A stretch of 64,000 bases of DNA, taken from Zobellia galactanivorans. Lineage in GTDB: Bacteria > Bacteroidota > Bacteroidia > Flavobacteriales > Flavobacteriaceae. Under the pieces are notes generated by a model, which was not told the DNA's origin, searched no databases, and saw nothing but the letters and a program-made list of their open reading frames with translations. This document shows, in pieces, positions 63,295 to 64,000 of the stretch; the first letter of the stretch is position 1; every line of letters begins with the position of its first letter. The stretch lies in NCBI RefSeq assembly GCF_000973105.1, contig NC_015844.1, positions 1,298,501 through 1,362,500 of the forward strand, read 5' to 3'. The position numbers were made by a program, and so were the translations under genes.

Positions 63295-64000
63295 TCTTGT
63301 TCTGGTTTCTTTGGATGGGTAGTCGTAGGTATATCCTCCCCAGTTTGTGTCGTTCCCGTTTTGTCTTCTGACGCCTCCTTCAACAAATGTTCTGGCCGTT
63401 CAGACATATGTTCTTCTTCCTTTTGTTCCTTTATGGCGCGCTCAACCTCTTCCTTGGTAATATCGTCACCCGTCTTCAGCCACTTGGCCGTCACTTTAAA
63501 CCTATTGCTAAAGGCCAAGAACAAAGGCAATAACAACAAGGTAAGCACGGTGGCAAATGCAATACCATAAGCAATGGATATGGCCATAGGCTTTAAGAAC
63601 TGCGCTTGCCTACTTTTTTCCAACAAGAGGGGAGCCAGACCTGCGATAGTGGTTATAGACGTCAAAAATATGGCCCTAAAACGAGAACGCCCTGCCTCGT
63701 AAATGGCATCGTCAAATTTCATTCCATCGCGCAGATTGCCATTGAACTTACTAATGAGTACAAGACCATCGTTCACCATAATACCGATAAGGGCGATAAT
63801 ACCCAACATGGATAAGATGTTTACGGGAAAATCATGGATCCAATGCCCCCAAGCCACCGCGGTCAAACTGAAAGGCACCAATAAAAGCAATAACAGCGGT
63901 TGACTAAAACTTCTGAAGGTAAATGCTATGGTAATATAAATCAATAACAAGACCGAAAGACCGACTACCCTTAAGGAACTCGTCATCTTATTGGCTTCCC
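63291..64000 (-). CDS. RND efflux transporter permease, C-terminal part (cut by the window edge)
   Basis: Only the last 236 or so residues are present; the frame is open to the end of the window, so the full gene starts beyond it. Four or five membrane helices are visible: VGLSVLLLIYITIAFTFRSF, FPVNILSMLGIIALIGIMVN (with the conserved DGLVLISKFN following), FRAIFLTSITTIAGLAPLLL and AYGIAFATVLTLLLLPLFLA. This order is that of the second half of an AcrB/CusA/HAE-type RND pump. The tail is polar and rich in Glu and Lys. Drug, metal or lipid substrate cannot be told from this part. Confidence 0.92.
   Translation of the reverse strand, partial: EANKMTSSLRVVGLSVLLLIYITIAFTFRSFSQPLLLLLLVPFSLTAVAWGHWIHDFPVNILSMLGIIALIGIMVNDGLVLISKFNGNLRDGMKFDDAIYEAGRSRFRAIFLTSITTIAGLAPLLLEKSRQAQFLKPMAISIAYGIAFATVLTLLLLPLFLAFSNRFKVTAKWLKTGDDITKEEVERAIKEQKEEEHMSERPEHLLKEASEDKTGTTQTGEDIPTTTHPKKPEQE

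Overview
The window looks like chromosome of a marine member of the Flavobacteriaceae (Bacteroidota), of the Zobellia/Maribacter kind. This is an inference from protein families: TamL/TamB, type IX secretion C-terminal sorting domains, a short methylmalonyl-CoA mutase small subunit, Rcp1-like response regulators, DUF1501/DUF1553 genes, and promoters of the Bacteroidota TTTG-N19-TAnnTTTG type. I ran no database search. I see no rRNA, CRISPR array, prophage or insertion sequence. There is one tRNA, tRNA-Arg(TCT).

Left part (0-21 kb): regulation and stress. It starts with the end of a degenerate SRAP (YedK-like) gene. Next come a DUF1328 membrane protein and a small acidic lipoprotein, then an AraC regulator, a receiver protein and a four-PAS histidine kinase in a row, and a second AraC regulator. 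DUF892 and Dps ferritin-like genes are divergent and are followed by a BLUF photoreceptor. The tamL-tamB outer-membrane assembly pair, an alpha/beta hydrolase, a peroxiredoxin-like protein, two short-chain dehydrogenases and two small unknown proteins complete the region. The DUF1328, DUF892 and Dps genes and a gene-less transcript candidate near 21.2 kb all carry a GTCAA[CT] box exactly 19 bases ahead of a -7-like box. I suggest these form one stress regulon that includes a new small RNA.

Centre (21.6-39.5 kb): an exopolysaccharide/capsule locus. A good promoter at 21.6 kb precedes the priming glycosyltransferase, a Wzc-like chain-length protein/ATPase, a Wzx-like flippase, a Wzy/ligase-like protein, two membrane acyltransferases, two family 4 glycosyltransferases, a CapK-like adenylate-forming enzyme and an ATP-grasp enzyme. 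A convergent block on the minus strand adds a family 2 glycosyltransferase, a WcaF-like acetyltransferase and two more family 4 glycosyltransferases. Together they would prime, assemble, decorate, flip and polymerise a surface polysaccharide.

39.8-44.8 kb, minus strand: a block of four exported proteins. Two have type IX sorting domains, and one of these carries five 41-residue Pro/Glu-rich repeats. The others are a fibre-like protein and a large beta-helix protein. It looks like a surface-display module.

Right part (45-64 kb): mutA-mutB, a HisKA_2 kinase with its receiver, tRNA-Arg followed by an unusual 168-bp tandem repeat that copies the tRNA 3' end, and a planctomycete-like cytochrome/DUF1501/DUF1553 block. 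After that come an M20 peptidase, a YceI protein, a formylglycine-enzyme-like lipoprotein, a GIN-domain protein, a CPXCG protein, a Gfo/Idh oxidoreductase, and TolC plus the C-terminal end of an RND efflux pump that is cut by the window edge.
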